Assembly (NCBI RefSeq): GCF_900113575.1
Contig: NZ_FOPV01000005.1
Span: forward strand, 1 to 64,000
Reading direction: 5' to 3'
Source of the DNA: Nitrosospira sp. Nsp14
Lineage (GTDB): Bacteria > Pseudomonadota > Gammaproteobacteria > Burkholderiales > Nitrosomonadaceae
DNA length: 64,000 nucleotides
In this document: positions 1-9,018 of the stretch, one piece after another
Position numbering within the stretch: the first letter of the stretch is position 1
How the letters are laid out: every line of letters starts with the position of its first letter
Notes under the pieces: generated by a model
Database searches by the model: none
Told to the model about the DNA's origin: nothing
The model's input: the letters and a program-made list of their open reading frames with translations, nothing else
Position numbers and translations under genes: made by a program

Positions 1-59
1 CGGGATCTCTTCATCGCTTCAAACTCCTTCAATAAGGGAGCCAGATGCGACTTTACTCT

Positions 60-992
60 AATTTAGAACTGCCCTAGTTTTTGGGGATGACGTCAACTCC
101 GTAGGCATGCCGAACAAGGCGTTTTTCCTCGCGTCGCGGGCGAATTCAGCGGGTGTGGCCCCCCGCAATGCAGAATGGGGACGAGCCTCATTATAGTACT
201 GCCGCCACTCGTCAATCTTGCGTCTGGCATCGTCCGAAGACAAGAACCAATGGGCATTGAGGCGGTCCTGCCGCAACCGTCCGCTGAAGCTTTCCAACTT
301 GGCGTTATCCGTAGGCCTGCCGGAACGGCTGAAGTCGAGTTCAAAGCCAGGCTCATAGGCTAATTTGTCAATGACCTTGGAAATGAATTCGCCATCATCG
401 ATCCTTGATGGTGGCGGGCAGCCCGCTTGTTGCGATGCGGTTAGGCGTGTTCACGACATCCTCTCCTGCCCTTCTTCCCGATACAGCCGGTAAACACGCT
501 TGTGATTGTCTCTAAGGCCTTCCTGCTTGAGCAGGACATGCACGCGCCGGTAACCGTAGTGCGCCCGTGTAGCAGCGATTTCCCCATCCGCAGAGCAAAA
601 GTGATGAATCACGGGCGCACGATTGGTAGACATAAACGGTGCGTGATCGTCGCAGCAATGCACAGGTTTTCCTTAAGCCGGCACGGTAGCGGTTGCGCAA
701 TTCATCGATCAGGACGCGCTTGCGGGAAGGCTTCAGAGCTTTTTTGACAGCACATCCTGCAGCATGGTCTTGTCCAGGCTCAAGTCTGCGACTAGCCGCT
801 TGGCGTTCTCTTCCTCCAACTGCTTCAACCGCCTCCATCCCGAGGCCCGAGCCCGCCATACTTCTTCTTCAAAGTGTAGAAAGTTGCATCATTTATGCCC
901 ATCTTTCTGCGGACCTCTTCAGCGGGCGTCCTCAACTCGGCCTGCTACAGGGCAACCGCAATCTGCTGCTCGGTAAATTTGCTTCTCTTTAC
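60..992 (-). pseudogene. Decayed IS3-family transposase (orfA + orfB remnant)
   Basis: This is a remnant of an IS3-family element read on the minus strand. At about 992-850 an OrfA-like HTH start is visible (KRSKFTEQQIAVAL, then an in-frame stop, then a segment ending TFYTLKKKYGG). It continues in shifted frames to an OrfA end resembling LQDVLSKKL near 735-760. OrfB follows with the GYRRVHVLLKQEG and KRVYRLYREEGQ blocks (about 480-580). The C-terminal integrase block is at 60-390, with a DDGEFIS-like segment, GRPTDNAKLESFSGRL carrying the last catalytic Glu, and YNEARPHSALRG. The central part of the DDE domain is missing around 430-450, and there are several stops and frameshifts, so the element cannot encode an active enzyme. 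Family recognition is secure. The exact ends and terminal repeats were not resolved. Confidence 0.85.
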
Positions 993-1209
993 GTCATAAC
1001 TCCTTTCCCTAAAGGTCAAAATCATGCCGGAAATTCTACTTTTACACGGGACGGGTTCAATTGGGGTAGAGTCACGACCTTCTCTTCGTACCGGGCAAGT
1101 TACGAAGCTAAGGTGGCGGATTCGCCTACGCTACCGGGAGTAATACTCTAGACTATGCGGCATTGCATTAACTAGGACGTGTTAATAAAACCGCCCCGTG
1201 GAATTTCTG

Positions 1210-2328
1210 ATGGCTTTCCGATACCTAATTTTTGTTGCAACCGCTACAGCGATCTTGATATACGGGATCATGGAACCAGAGCGCAACTGGGACATGGTCG
1301 CATACGTAGCTGCTGCTTATCAAAAAGATGGCTACAGAGGCGCAGACTTAACCCAGGAAACGTATGGGGAAATAAAGAAAGAGGTGAGTGAAAAACCATT
1401 TTTTTCGCAACTGACAACAGGGGAGTATCGAGAAACGGTTTTTAAAGACCCGTCCTCTTTGGAGCAGCAACTCCCATTCTATTCCCCCAGAGTTGTATAT
1501 ATAGAATTAATACGTCTGTTCAAGCACTTAGGCTTGAGTTACGCGCAAGCGACATACGTGATCAGCGCAATCTTCGCTTCGTTGTCAGTCGTGGTGCTAG
1601 GCTTAATTATTGCAGAAACATCAGTCTCGATAGCGATTCTCCCGGTTGTTGTCGCGCTAACCGGCTACTGGGAAATAGCGCAGCTTTCCACACCTGACGC
1701 GATGGCCTGCTTCTTTTCGCTGCTGGGAATATATAGCTTAATTAGAAAAGGAAAGCTGGTGTTTTTTGTTGCGGCGATCCTTCCTTTGATCAGGACGGAT
1801 TTCATATTGCTTTCGGGGCTATTAATGATATTTACCTATCGCCAGGGGGACAGGTATATTTCATTATTTTCTCTTTTGTCTGCTGCTGCTATTTATATTT
1901 CCGTTAATAAGTTAGCTGGAAACTATGGATACCTGACGCTTTTTAACTTCACCTTTATCCGCCCATTTAACCCGTATCCTGAAAATATCGTTATTTCTCA
2001 TCAGGTGGGCGACTACTTAATCCCTTATGCACGATTGTTACGGAGCCTGATCTCGCATCCCCACGCCCTGGTCTACGCCGTAGCTCTTTACTTGTTCTGG
2101 CTAAACGGAGTTAAGGTTAAAGGGGATAAAGTACATTTTTACTGTTTATTTATCCTGCCGTTTGTTTTTAGTGCAGCCCATATGCTTCTATTCCCCTCAG
2201 ATCACTTCCGATTCTTCGTTTTTTCCGCTTCCTTAATCTTTGTCTGGAGTCTGGCGGTTATAGCGCAATTAAAAGCGCAAGACCGAGCAGCGAAGATACG
2301 TCATGAACAGAGTGCTTCCGTCCGCTAG
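1210..2328 (+). CDS. Polytopic membrane protein of unknown function
   Basis: A protein of about 372 residues with roughly eight to ten hydrophobic segments, so an inner-membrane protein. The layout is a short N-terminal membrane segment, a soluble loop of about 60 residues (WDMVAYVAAAYQKDGYRG region), then a run of membrane helices to the C-terminus. The topology, with a large first periplasmic loop, resembles GT-C type glycosyltransferases or EpsG-like proteins, but I see no signature motif and do not assign a function. The gene could begin at the GTG at 1198. The ATG at 1210 is preferred because GTGGA at 1198-1202 could serve as a ribosome site. Base composition is visibly more AT-rich than the following genes, which together with the flanking IS remnant suggests horizontal acquisition. 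Confidence 0.75.
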   Translation: MAFRYLIFVATATAILIYGIMEPERNWDMVAYVAAAYQKDGYRGADLTQETYGEIKKEVSEKPFFSQLTTGEYRETVFKDPSSLEQQLPFYSPRVVYIELIRLFKHLGLSYAQATYVISAIFASLSVVVLGLIIAETSVSIAILPVVVALTGYWEIAQLSTPDAMACFFSLLGIYSLIRKGKLVFFVAAILPLIRTDFILLSGLLMIFTYRQGDRYISLFSLLSAAAIYISVNKLAGNYGYLTLFNFTFIRPFNPYPENIVISHQVGDYLIPYARLLRSLISHPHALVYAVALYLFWLNGVKVKGDKVHFYCLFILPFVFSAAHMLLFPSDHFRFFVFSASLIFVWSLAVIAQLKAQDRAAKIRHEQSASVR

Positions 2329-2359
2329 TCTTAGACCGCTTGTCGCCTTCTTACCCCCT

Positions 2360-2396
2360 AGAACTAATAGTTCTGCCAACGGCATTAAATAATGCC
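2360..2396. repeat. Two adjacent short palindromes
   Basis: Just after the 1210-2328 gene there are two inverted repeats: AGAACTA-A-TAGTTCT (2360-2374) and GGCATTA-AA-TAATGCC (2381-2396). No T-run follows, so a standard intrinsic terminator is not evident. They may act as transcript-end hairpins or be chance palindromes. Confidence 0.4.
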
Positions 2397-2470
2397 GCCG
2401 AAGTAATAGAGTGTCTCAAACCGTTGGGGCTGCGGCCCAGCAGGCCACGTCCTAGGCTGGCGCCGCCGGG

Positions 2471-2650
2471 GCTGATCTCAACAGTTTTATCGGCACTAGC
2501 ATGGGTGATGCAGGCTGGGTGCTGATCGACGCAGGACATCAACGCCAAGGGGTGGATAATTGGGAACGTACACAATTCCGTCTCGGTTCATATCACGCTG
2601 TTCCCGCCGACACCTATTACCCAACCCGAGAATCCAATTCGAATTTGCAC
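2471..2650 (+). pseudogene. Decayed C-terminal piece of a HAF-repeat protein
   Basis: Translation gives ADLNSFIGTS-MGDAGWVLI, then after a frameshift DINAKGWIIGNVHNSVS. This matches the C-terminal part of the HAF-type remnant at 7430-7845 (DLNSLLDASVANAGWVL, GINDKGWIVGNAYNSIS). It is a short relic of a paralogue, interrupted by a frameshift near 2530 and running out at about 2650 in degenerate sequence that still reads PITQPEN where a PEP-CTERM motif would be. It lies directly upstream of an intact HAF gene, so the cluster has gained and lost copies. Confidence 0.7.
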
Positions 2651-2758
2651 TGGAGGAGACCCAGCTTCGCCTGCCTTGACTTCTCAAATCCATCATCTAT
2701 CTTGAGGAAATGGTTGCGCGGGTCCCGTCCCTTGGTACAAATCAAGTAGGTCTTCATC

Positions 2759-3895
2759 ATGAAAATTACCTATGGCTCTACATGTCGCCAATTCCTCCTC
2801 GGGGCGGCCCTGCTCGCCGGCTTCGGTTTTGTTGCTCATGCTTCCGCCCAAACACGTTCCTACCTAATCGATCTTCACGGGAGAACGGCGGCCGACCTCG
2901 GCACTTTGGGCGGAGCTACCAGCAGCGCTTACGGGATCAACGATACCGGACATATAGTAGGTCATTCGTCCATAGCCACAGGAGACATGCATGCTTTCAT
3001 CACCGGTCCGGATGGCGCAGGTGTAAGGGACCTCGGCACTTTAGGCGGAGCTAACAGCAGCGCTTATGGCATCAATGATACCGGACATGTGGCGGGCCAT
3101 TCGTATACCGGCAAAGGAGAAATGCGTGCTTTCATCACTGGATCCCATGGCCAGGGCATGAAGCCCCTGGCCACGATCGGTGGAGCTCAGAACTGGGCCA
3201 ACGCGATCAATGATGCCGGGCAGGTCGTGGGAGAATCAGCGGCCGCGAATGGCGCTTGGCATGCTTTCGTCACGGGGCCCCATGGTGCGGGTATGCGCGA
3301 CCTTGGCACTCTGGGCGGCAATTACAGCGCGGCCTGGGGCATCAACAACACGGGGCAGGTAGTGGGGTCTTCTGATCTGTCTGCGGATGGCTTTGTTCGT
3401 GCTTTCATTACTGGTCCTGATGGAGTGGGCATGAGGGGGCTGGGCACTCTCGGCGGCGAATCCAGTTGGGCTTGGGGCATCAACGATGCTGGCCAGGTGA
3501 TAGGCCACGCGGATACCAATGGCGCTAGTCATGCTTTCATTACTGGAGCCAATGGCATTGACATGAGAGACCTTGGCACCCTCGGCGGAGCTTCGAGCTG
3601 GGCCTTGGGTATCAACGATGCCGGGCAGGTGGTAGGATCATCCAGCGTCGACCCCACTGGCGCTGGACCTAATCATGCCTTCATCACTGGCCCCGATGGC
3701 ATGGGTATGAGAGACCTGAATTCGCTGGTGGACCTTCCGGACGGAGTTTTTCTAAATTCGGCTCAAGACATCAATAACGCCGGGCAAGTCATCGCCACAG
3801 CAATCCCGGAGCTTGAGTCGTACGCTCTGATGCTGGCTGGCTTGGTTCTAATTCAATTCAGGGTGCGCCGGAAGCCGCTCGGGGCGCAGATGTAG
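2759..3895 (+). CDS. HAF-repeat exported protein with degenerate PEP-CTERM tail
   Basis: 378 residues. An N-terminal signal peptide (hydrophobic core LLGAALLAGFGFVAHASA, cleavage near residue 31) is followed by SYLIDLHGRTAADLGTLGG and then about seven copies of the HAF repeat. Each repeat has the pattern HAFITGPxGxGMRDLGTLGG, a variable segment, GINDAGQVVG. HAF repeats are known from extracellular or surface proteins of environmental bacteria; their function is not established. The last 30 residues have the layout of a PEP-CTERM sorting signal (short motif, membrane helix, Arg-rich end), but the motif reads PELESY instead of PEPxxY. Recognition by an exosortase is therefore doubtful. The ATG at 2759 lies after a TCTTCATC leader shared with the other two HAF genes. 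Confidence 0.88.
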   Translation: MKITYGSTCRQFLLGAALLAGFGFVAHASAQTRSYLIDLHGRTAADLGTLGGATSSAYGINDTGHIVGHSSIATGDMHAFITGPDGAGVRDLGTLGGANSSAYGINDTGHVAGHSYTGKGEMRAFITGSHGQGMKPLATIGGAQNWANAINDAGQVVGESAAANGAWHAFVTGPHGAGMRDLGTLGGNYSAAWGINNTGQVVGSSDLSADGFVRAFITGPDGVGMRGLGTLGGESSWAWGINDAGQVIGHADTNGASHAFITGANGIDMRDLGTLGGASSWALGINDAGQVVGSSSVDPTGAGPNHAFITGPDGMGMRDLNSLVDLPDGVFLNSAQDINNAGQVIATAIPELESYALMLAGLVLIQFRVRRKPLGAQM

Positions 3896-4353
3896 ATGGA
3901 TGCAGGGCGACGTCGAGATTTTTCGCTTTTTCGCTTGCCGCTCTTCTCAGGTTAGGGGTTGCTTTGGCCTCGGATTAACTGGACCGACCGATCGGAGCCC
4001 GCAATGGTTAACTGCCCTGAGGTGGAGTCACATGACCGTTCGCTCTTCTTTTTAGTTTGCTGTGCCTCTTCAGTGCGGAATAGCTTCCTCCTGGCGCGCT
4101 TCTTACGCGAGGAAGATCACAAGTCGCCAAGCCACCTTGCTTAACTGCCGCTACAAGTGAAGTCGGTACCGAATACCACAGAAGAAACCTGACACAGCCG
4201 ATCGATATTTTTCCCGTTCTTACTTTGAGCCAAACCAAGCAATTGTGCGTCGGGCACTACAAAAGGTAATGCCACGACGAGCGACAATCCGGGAGGCGGT
4301 CCGGTAAATTTTTCGCCATTGACGAAAACTCGAAACCCTTTGAAAAGGCTGAT
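3896..4353. other. Gap without a recognisable gene
   Basis: About 460 bases between the HAF gene and the phosphoesterase gene. Small ORFs exist on both strands, but none shows a family motif or a good ribosome site. No T-rich hairpin was identified. The region should contain the promoter of the phosphoesterase gene, but I cannot place it. Confidence 0.5.
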
Positions 4354-6003
4354 ATGAGCAAGTTGCATTGTTTTCCGATATTGTTTGTATTGACGCTCGC
4401 GATAGCGGCATTCATTTCGGCCCCCGTCGGGGCAGAAGCCTGGAAGTTCGGCGTGATGGCCGATACCCAGTGGCAAGCGAATCTTGACGGGAAAAATCCT
4501 GAAACGGTCGCAGTCGGGATCATCAACCAGCTCAACAAGAAGTTTATCGCCGAGAAGGTCAAGTTTGTCATCCAGGTCGGAGATTTAGCTGAGGAAGAGA
4601 CAAACACCCTCAACGGTCGGCCCTCGGAGCGCACCATGGACACCCGGGCCCTGGCTGCCGAGCCCCTCTATAACGCCGCCATCGATTTCTATCCGCTAAG
4701 GGGTAATCACGATGCATCGCAGACCGCCGCGCTGGAGTTGCCAAAGTTCTTCCCGCAAACCCTCGGCAGCGGCAGCTCTGTTTTCAACGCCCTCAATTTC
4801 AGCAGCCCGATCTTCTACGGCGACGCAAATCCCTACAAGCTGGAGGGATTAACCTATTCGTTCGATTACGACAACGCACGCTTCATTCTCATCGACCAGT
4901 TTACGCGAGCCGATGGAACCAGTTACCTGGGAAGCGTCCACACTAACACAATCGATCAGGTGGACTGGATCGACAATCGGCTTTCAACCAAACCAGCCGG
5001 CAGTCACGCCTTTGTCTTCAGCCACAAAAACCTGATTGGCCAGTACCACGGCGGCGATCTTTTCGGGACCCAACCCGCCGATAATAGCCACGGGAACGTG
5101 GCCGCGCGAAATGCCTTCTACGCAAGTATGAAGGAGAACGACGCCCGCTATTTCTTCGGCGGCCATGACCATATGCACCACCGCTCCTTGGTGACCAGCC
5201 CCGACGGTCAAGCGTCGGTCACGCAAATCATCAGCACGTCGGATGGGTACAAATTCCATATTCCGAACAGTACTTCCTTTGACCTGGCGTTCAACGTGCC
5301 CGCTTTCGGTGGTCGCCGGGAAATCCCTTTAGCGCAGGAACTGTTCACCATCGGCTACTATATTGTCACCGTCGACGGCCCACGAGTGACTGTGGATCAC
5401 TATTCCTCTCCCAACGGCTGTTCGGGAGACTGCGAACTCAAGGTCACACCCGCGCTCAACTTCTCGAAGCGCGAGACCTTCGGCTATAGTCTGAACGGCC
5501 GGCAGTTTGTGGTGGATCAGGGTGAATCCTACACTGTGGTTCGCGACAGTTTTCGCAATACAACGGCCAGGGTCCTTGCCGGAACCAACGAAAGCGCGGC
5601 GAAGGTCTATGACGGCCGTCCAGTTTCCAAAGCTGTCAATACCGGCTGGGCTCCCCGCGACGACGAGGACGTTAGTCTTGCTAGCAACATCCTCACCCTC
5701 TGGGGTATGGCGGAACAACTGGGAAGCGAAAAAACGGATGTCTACGTACTCTCGCTGTCTTTTGACCGCACCGGGGTGCATCCCTCGGACCTGCTACTCG
5801 GCCACTTCGGGCTCGCCAGCAGGGATGCCGACGGCAATTGGAGAAATGCGGTGGATGCGAATTTTGGCGGAGGCAAGAGGTTTGTACTGGGTCCGTGGAA
5901 ACCCGGCTTCAAACTGGGCACCTACGGCATCGATCTCCGCACCCATACCGCCTGGGCGGTGATAAACCATGTGGGTGATTTTGCTGTCTCACAAGATTTT
6001 TAG
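4354..6003 (+). CDS. Secreted calcineurin-like metallophosphoesterase
   Basis: 549 residues with a signal peptide (hydrophobic core FPILFVLTLAIAAFISAPVGA, cleavage after about residue 28). The N-terminal half carries the metallophosphatase signatures in order: D37 in ADTQW, GD at 76-77 (QVGDLAE), GNHD at 117-120, the SHKN block at 223-226 and GGHDHMHH at 269-276. These residues bind the two catalytic metal ions. The enzyme should therefore hydrolyse phosphate mono- or diesters outside the cytoplasm; the substrate cannot be told. The C-terminal 200 residues look like a beta-rich accessory domain. There is no PEP-CTERM tail and no lipobox. It sits between two HAF/PEP-CTERM genes but has its own gaps on both sides, so operon membership is not supported. 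Confidence 0.9.
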   Translation: MSKLHCFPILFVLTLAIAAFISAPVGAEAWKFGVMADTQWQANLDGKNPETVAVGIINQLNKKFIAEKVKFVIQVGDLAEEETNTLNGRPSERTMDTRALAAEPLYNAAIDFYPLRGNHDASQTAALELPKFFPQTLGSGSSVFNALNFSSPIFYGDANPYKLEGLTYSFDYDNARFILIDQFTRADGTSYLGSVHTNTIDQVDWIDNRLSTKPAGSHAFVFSHKNLIGQYHGGDLFGTQPADNSHGNVAARNAFYASMKENDARYFFGGHDHMHHRSLVTSPDGQASVTQIISTSDGYKFHIPNSTSFDLAFNVPAFGGRREIPLAQELFTIGYYIVTVDGPRVTVDHYSSPNGCSGDCELKVTPALNFSKRETFGYSLNGRQFVVDQGESYTVVRDSFRNTTARVLAGTNESAAKVYDGRPVSKAVNTGWAPRDDEDVSLASNILTLWGMAEQLGSEKTDVYVLSLSFDRTGVHPSDLLLGHFGLASRDADGNWRNAVDANFGGGKRFVLGPWKPGFKLGTYGIDLRTHTAWAVINHVGDFAVSQDF

Positions 6004-6293
6004 CCTTGTACGCCCGGAGGCCGCCGGGACTCAGGAACAGTCATCCCGGATATTACGCTCGCCCTGCGGCGCGGTGTGCGTCTCTATAAGATCTAATCGT
6101 GTAGCGTGCGCGGAGATAACTACTACTCGGCAAATGTACCAGCGGGCACGCTCATTATCGATTCCGAATTCACCCCGAGCTAATGGTGGAGATAATTCAA
6201 CAACGTTAAGGTTCGTCGGAGTGGCAATGTAAGGCCAAGTATATGGGCGAGGGTCGCAGAATTCCTTTTGAGAAGACTAAAAAGGCTTTCATC

Positions 6294-7406
6294 ATGAAAA
6301 CCACTCATTGCTCTACATCTCGCAGGTTCTTCCTCGGCGCTGCCCTGTTCGCCGGCGCCGGTTTTGTTACTCAAGCCGCCGCTCAAGCCCAGGAACGGTC
6401 GTACCTCATTGATCTTAAAAGCAAGACGTTGACTGAGTTACGAAGTCCTGATGGAGGCCAGGCTCATGCTACTGCGATGAACGATGCCGGGCAGGTGGTG
6501 GGTTTTTCCTATACGCCCGCAGGCGACAAGAGCGCGTTCATCACCGGCTCCGATGGCGCGGGTGTGAGGAAGATTGACTCTTTGGACGGCAGCAGTTGGG
6601 CCAATGACATCAACTCTGCGGGGCAGGTAACGGGTGGCTCGGGAAGCGGTGCTTTTATTACCGGCGCCAATGGTGCCGGCATCAGTATCCTTAGCTATTT
6701 TTATGAGGCTCATGCCATCAACGATGCGGGGCATGTAGTGAGCGAGACTTCCGTTCCTAATTCCAAGTATTCCGTCGCGGTTATCGCTGGTCCCGGTATC
6801 ATCGGCCCGGATGGCCCGGATGGTCCGGGCATCAGAGAATTTGGCTCCTTGGGGGGCAGCAGCTATGCCAGGGACATCAACAATACCGGGCAGGTGGTGG
6901 GATACTCGTCTCCAGCGCCCGACGACTCCTTTCCCACCGGTTTTATAACGGGGCCGGAGGGCTATGGCATGAAGGATATTGGATTCGGCAGAGTCGCCGA
7001 AGGCATCAATAATGCCGGGCAGGTGGTGGGCGTTACCATAGGGGGGACTCCCTTTATGACCGGTCCGGAGGGGTCGGGGGAGAGAATTTTTGATAATCCC
7101 GGACCAGGCGAGTTCTGGGGCTGGGCTAACGAAATCAACGATGCCGGGCAGGCAGTCGGAAGTTTCTATACTTCGGGGGACTACCATGCTTTCGTGACAG
7201 GCCCCGAGGGCAAGGGCACGACGGACCTTAATTCGCTGCTTGAGTTGCCCAGCGGAATGATCCTAAGGGAAGCAGTAGATATCAATAATGCGGGACAGCT
7301 CATCGCGATAGCGACAGTTGTCCCAGAGCCGCAATCCTATGTAATGCTTTTAACCGGGCTGGGTCTAATTGGATTTATGGTCCGGTTGAGACGCGTACTC
7401 ATTTAG
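6294..7406 (+). CDS. HAF-repeat exported protein with PEP-CTERM tail
   Basis: 370 residues from the ATG at 6294. That start matches the paralogues, each of which has a TTCATC or TTTCATC element immediately before the ATG and begins MK. The signal peptide (FFLGAALFAGAGFVTQAAA) is followed by SYLIDLKSKTLTELRSPDGG and degenerate HAF repeats that keep the INDAGQVVG core (AMNDAGQVVG, INNTGQVVG, INNAGQVVG, INDAGQAVG). The tail has a normal sorting signal: VPEPQSY, a membrane helix of about 17 residues (VMLLTGLGLIGFMV) and an Arg-rich end. PEP-CTERM proteins are cut and sorted to the envelope by exosortase (EpsH/XrtA), which is not in this window. The repeats are more diverged than in the 2759 and 20483 paralogues. 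Confidence 0.88.
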   Translation: MKTTHCSTSRRFFLGAALFAGAGFVTQAAAQAQERSYLIDLKSKTLTELRSPDGGQAHATAMNDAGQVVGFSYTPAGDKSAFITGSDGAGVRKIDSLDGSSWANDINSAGQVTGGSGSGAFITGANGAGISILSYFYEAHAINDAGHVVSETSVPNSKYSVAVIAGPGIIGPDGPDGPGIREFGSLGGSSYARDINNTGQVVGYSSPAPDDSFPTGFITGPEGYGMKDIGFGRVAEGINNAGQVVGVTIGGTPFMTGPEGSGERIFDNPGPGEFWGWANEINDAGQAVGSFYTSGDYHAFVTGPEGKGTTDLNSLLELPSGMILREAVDINNAGQLIAIATVVPEPQSYVMLLTGLGLIGFMVRLRRVLI

Positions 7407-7429
7407 CGGCCTTCTACCCTTCCGTTTGA

Positions 7430-7845
7430 TGCTTCACGCCCGCCCAGGAATCTTCAACCCTTTGGAATGGCTCCAAGGCGACCGACCTGGGCACGCTTCC
7501 GGGTGGGAGTGACAGCTTGGTCGGTGGTATCAACGAAGCCGGCCTAGCGGTAGGGGGAGGCAATTATTCTCCCGGCGGCGCTTCGTGGCACGCCGTCCTG
7601 TGGGATGGCACTAGGCTGCCGGACCTTAATAGTTTGCTGGATGCCAGCGTTGCGAATGCGGGTTGGGTACTGACTGGAGCAAATGGCATAAACGATAAGG
7701 GGTGGATTGTTGGAAATGCATACAATTCCATATCACATGTAGAGCATGCTTTCCTGATGACCCCCGTCCCGGAACCCGAAACATACGCCTTATTGCTGCC
7801 CGGTTAGGACTGCTGGGCTTTATGACACGGCGTCGCAAGGGCTAA
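7430..7845 (+). pseudogene. N-terminally truncated, frameshifted HAF/PEP-CTERM gene
   Basis: The reading frame is open from 7430 and shows WNGSKATDLGTLPGG, GGINEAGLAVGGGN, LPDLNSLLDASVANAGWVL and GINDKGWIVGNAYNS, ending in the sorting motif VPEPETYALLLPG at about 7768-7804. A stop at 7805 cuts the membrane helix. In the next frame the expected remainder, LGLLGFMTRRRKG then a stop (7843-7845), is intact, so a single-base indel near 7803 broke a normal PEP-CTERM tail. No signal peptide or start codon precedes the fragment. The PEP-CTERM part is very close to that of the 20483 gene. It may still be translated from internal starts, but a functional exported product is unlikely. Confidence 0.8.
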
Positions 7846-7929
7846 TTAAGGCTAGGCTGGGAGCGACTGCGTCTGCTTTCGGATTTTTGCTTTAACGGTA
7901 GATGATTTGCGTGCTAAAAGATCGGATGA

Positions 7930-8257
7930 AAGAGAGGGCTGCATCTCATCCTCCCTTTCCCGGGCAGCAGGCCCCCGTTCCAGACGCGAAATAGCGCGTC
8001 CTGTTTGACCACTTTACAATCGTTGCGCAATACCACAGTATTGTCGCGCTCCTCGCTGACACGCTTCAGCTCTGCCTTCAGACGACGAATCGTTCCCTGT
8101 CTTCACCCTCGGGCAAACTGTAGCGTTTGAGCCATGCGTACAGCGTATGCTGGGAAACGCCAATCCTGCTGGCCACCTCTGCCACCGGATGGCCCCTTTC
8201 GGTAATCTGCTTCACCGTATCAATCTTGAAGTCTTCCGGATAACGCTTGCTGCTCAT
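7930..8257 (-). pseudogene. IS3-family OrfA fragment
   Basis: On the minus strand from the ATG at 8255-8257 the translation reads SSKRYPEDFKIDTVKQITE, then GHPVAEVASRIGVSQHTLYAWLKRY. This is a typical IS3-family OrfA helix-turn-helix. After a frameshift near 8100, RRLKAELKRVSEERD follows and the sequence then degenerates. The match to OrfA is clear; orfB is absent. It differs from the OrfA at 8633-8896, so two different IS3 elements are joined here. The sequence around 8280-8310 is likely the junction. Confidence 0.75.
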
Positions 8258-8303
8258 GACTTCTCCTTCATGCCTTAGTTAAGGCTTCGGAGTGTCTACA
8301 GGT

Positions 8304-8639
8304 TCAGGGGCAATTCACTCTTTCTGTCAGACCGATCCGTTTGCGACTGCGTTTTCGCACTGCTAATCCCGCATTGCGGTACAGCCGGTAGACCCGCTTG
8401 ACATTGACGCACAAGCCTTCGCGCCTGAGCAGAATGTGGATACGTCGATAGCCAAAGCGCTGCCTTTGTCCGGCAAGCGAAACAATACGCTCATGTAATT
8501 GCCTGGATGTGTCAGGCCGAGCGCGATAGCGAAATACGGAAGTGGAAATATTCATCAGCCCACAAGCCCTGCGTTCAGAGAACTGTCGTTTTGTCTTCAG
8601 AGCCACAACTGCTTCCCGCCGTGCTTGTGGGCTTACCAC
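8304..8639 (-). pseudogene. Truncated IS3-family transposase OrfB (N-terminal part)
   Basis: 111 residues overlapping the end of orfA by 7 bases, the usual IS3 arrangement for programmed -1 frameshifting. It contains the HTH_21-like region with QRQRFGYRRIHILLRREG and VNVKRVYRLYRNAGL, but stops before the DDE integrase core. The sequence left of about 8304 belongs to another IS3 remnant, which suggests that insertion or recombination removed the catalytic domain. The element is not able to transpose by itself. Confidence 0.85.
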
Positions 8640-8896
8640 TTCCGTGAAACGACATCTTTCAATGCCGCATTGTCGAGTAGTGCATCAGCCAGCGGTCGCT
8701 TGAGCTTGCTGTTCTCCTCTTCCAAGGCCTTAAGCCGTTTGGCATCCGATACCGTCATTCCACCAAACTTGGCACGCCAAGTGTAAAACGACGAATCGGA
8801 AAAACCATGCTTGCGGCACAACTCCACCACAGGCATGCCCGCATCCGCTTCCTTCAAGAATCCAATAATCTGCTCCTCGCTAAATCGCTTCTTCAT
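8633..8896 (-). CDS. IS3-family transposase OrfA
   Basis: 87 residues, complete, with KRFSEEQIIGFLKEADAG at the start, then VVELCRKHGFSDSSFYTWRA forming the DNA-binding helix-turn-helix, and a leucine-rich coiled-coil end. In IS3 elements OrfA binds the terminal repeats and is fused to OrfB by frameshifting. Here OrfB is truncated, so OrfA alone remains and could at most act as an inhibitor. The right end of the element probably lies at 8960, where the sequence read on the minus strand begins TGACCTGCCCCTTTCATTAG, a usual IS3-type terminus. Confidence 0.85.
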   Translation of the reverse strand: MKKRFSEEQIIGFLKEADAGMPVVELCRKHGFSDSSFYTWRAKFGGMTVSDAKRLKALEEENSKLKRPLADALLDNAALKDVVSRKW

Positions 8897-8930
8897 GGTC
8901 CGCTCCTCATCTTAGAATCGAACTCTACTA

Positions 8931-8960
8931 CGTCATGAAGCTAATGAAAGGGGCAGGTCA
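8931..8960 (-). repeat. Probable terminal inverted repeat of the IS3 remnant
   Basis: Read on the minus strand the segment starts TGACCTGCCCCTTTCATTAG, resembling IS3-family ends that begin with TGACCTGCCCC. It lies 35 bases before the orfA start. The matching left end has been lost with the truncation of orfB. Confidence 0.6.
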
Positions 8961-9018
8961 CCACAGCCCATAAATCATAATAAGTGTAGGCAGATATTAG
9001 GATAACCTCTTGATAACT

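Noticed and set aside
6438-7187. 249-residue ORF antisense to a HAF gene
   Set aside because: The HAF/PEP-CTERM reading on the plus strand is unambiguous, and the antisense frame only mirrors the repeat.
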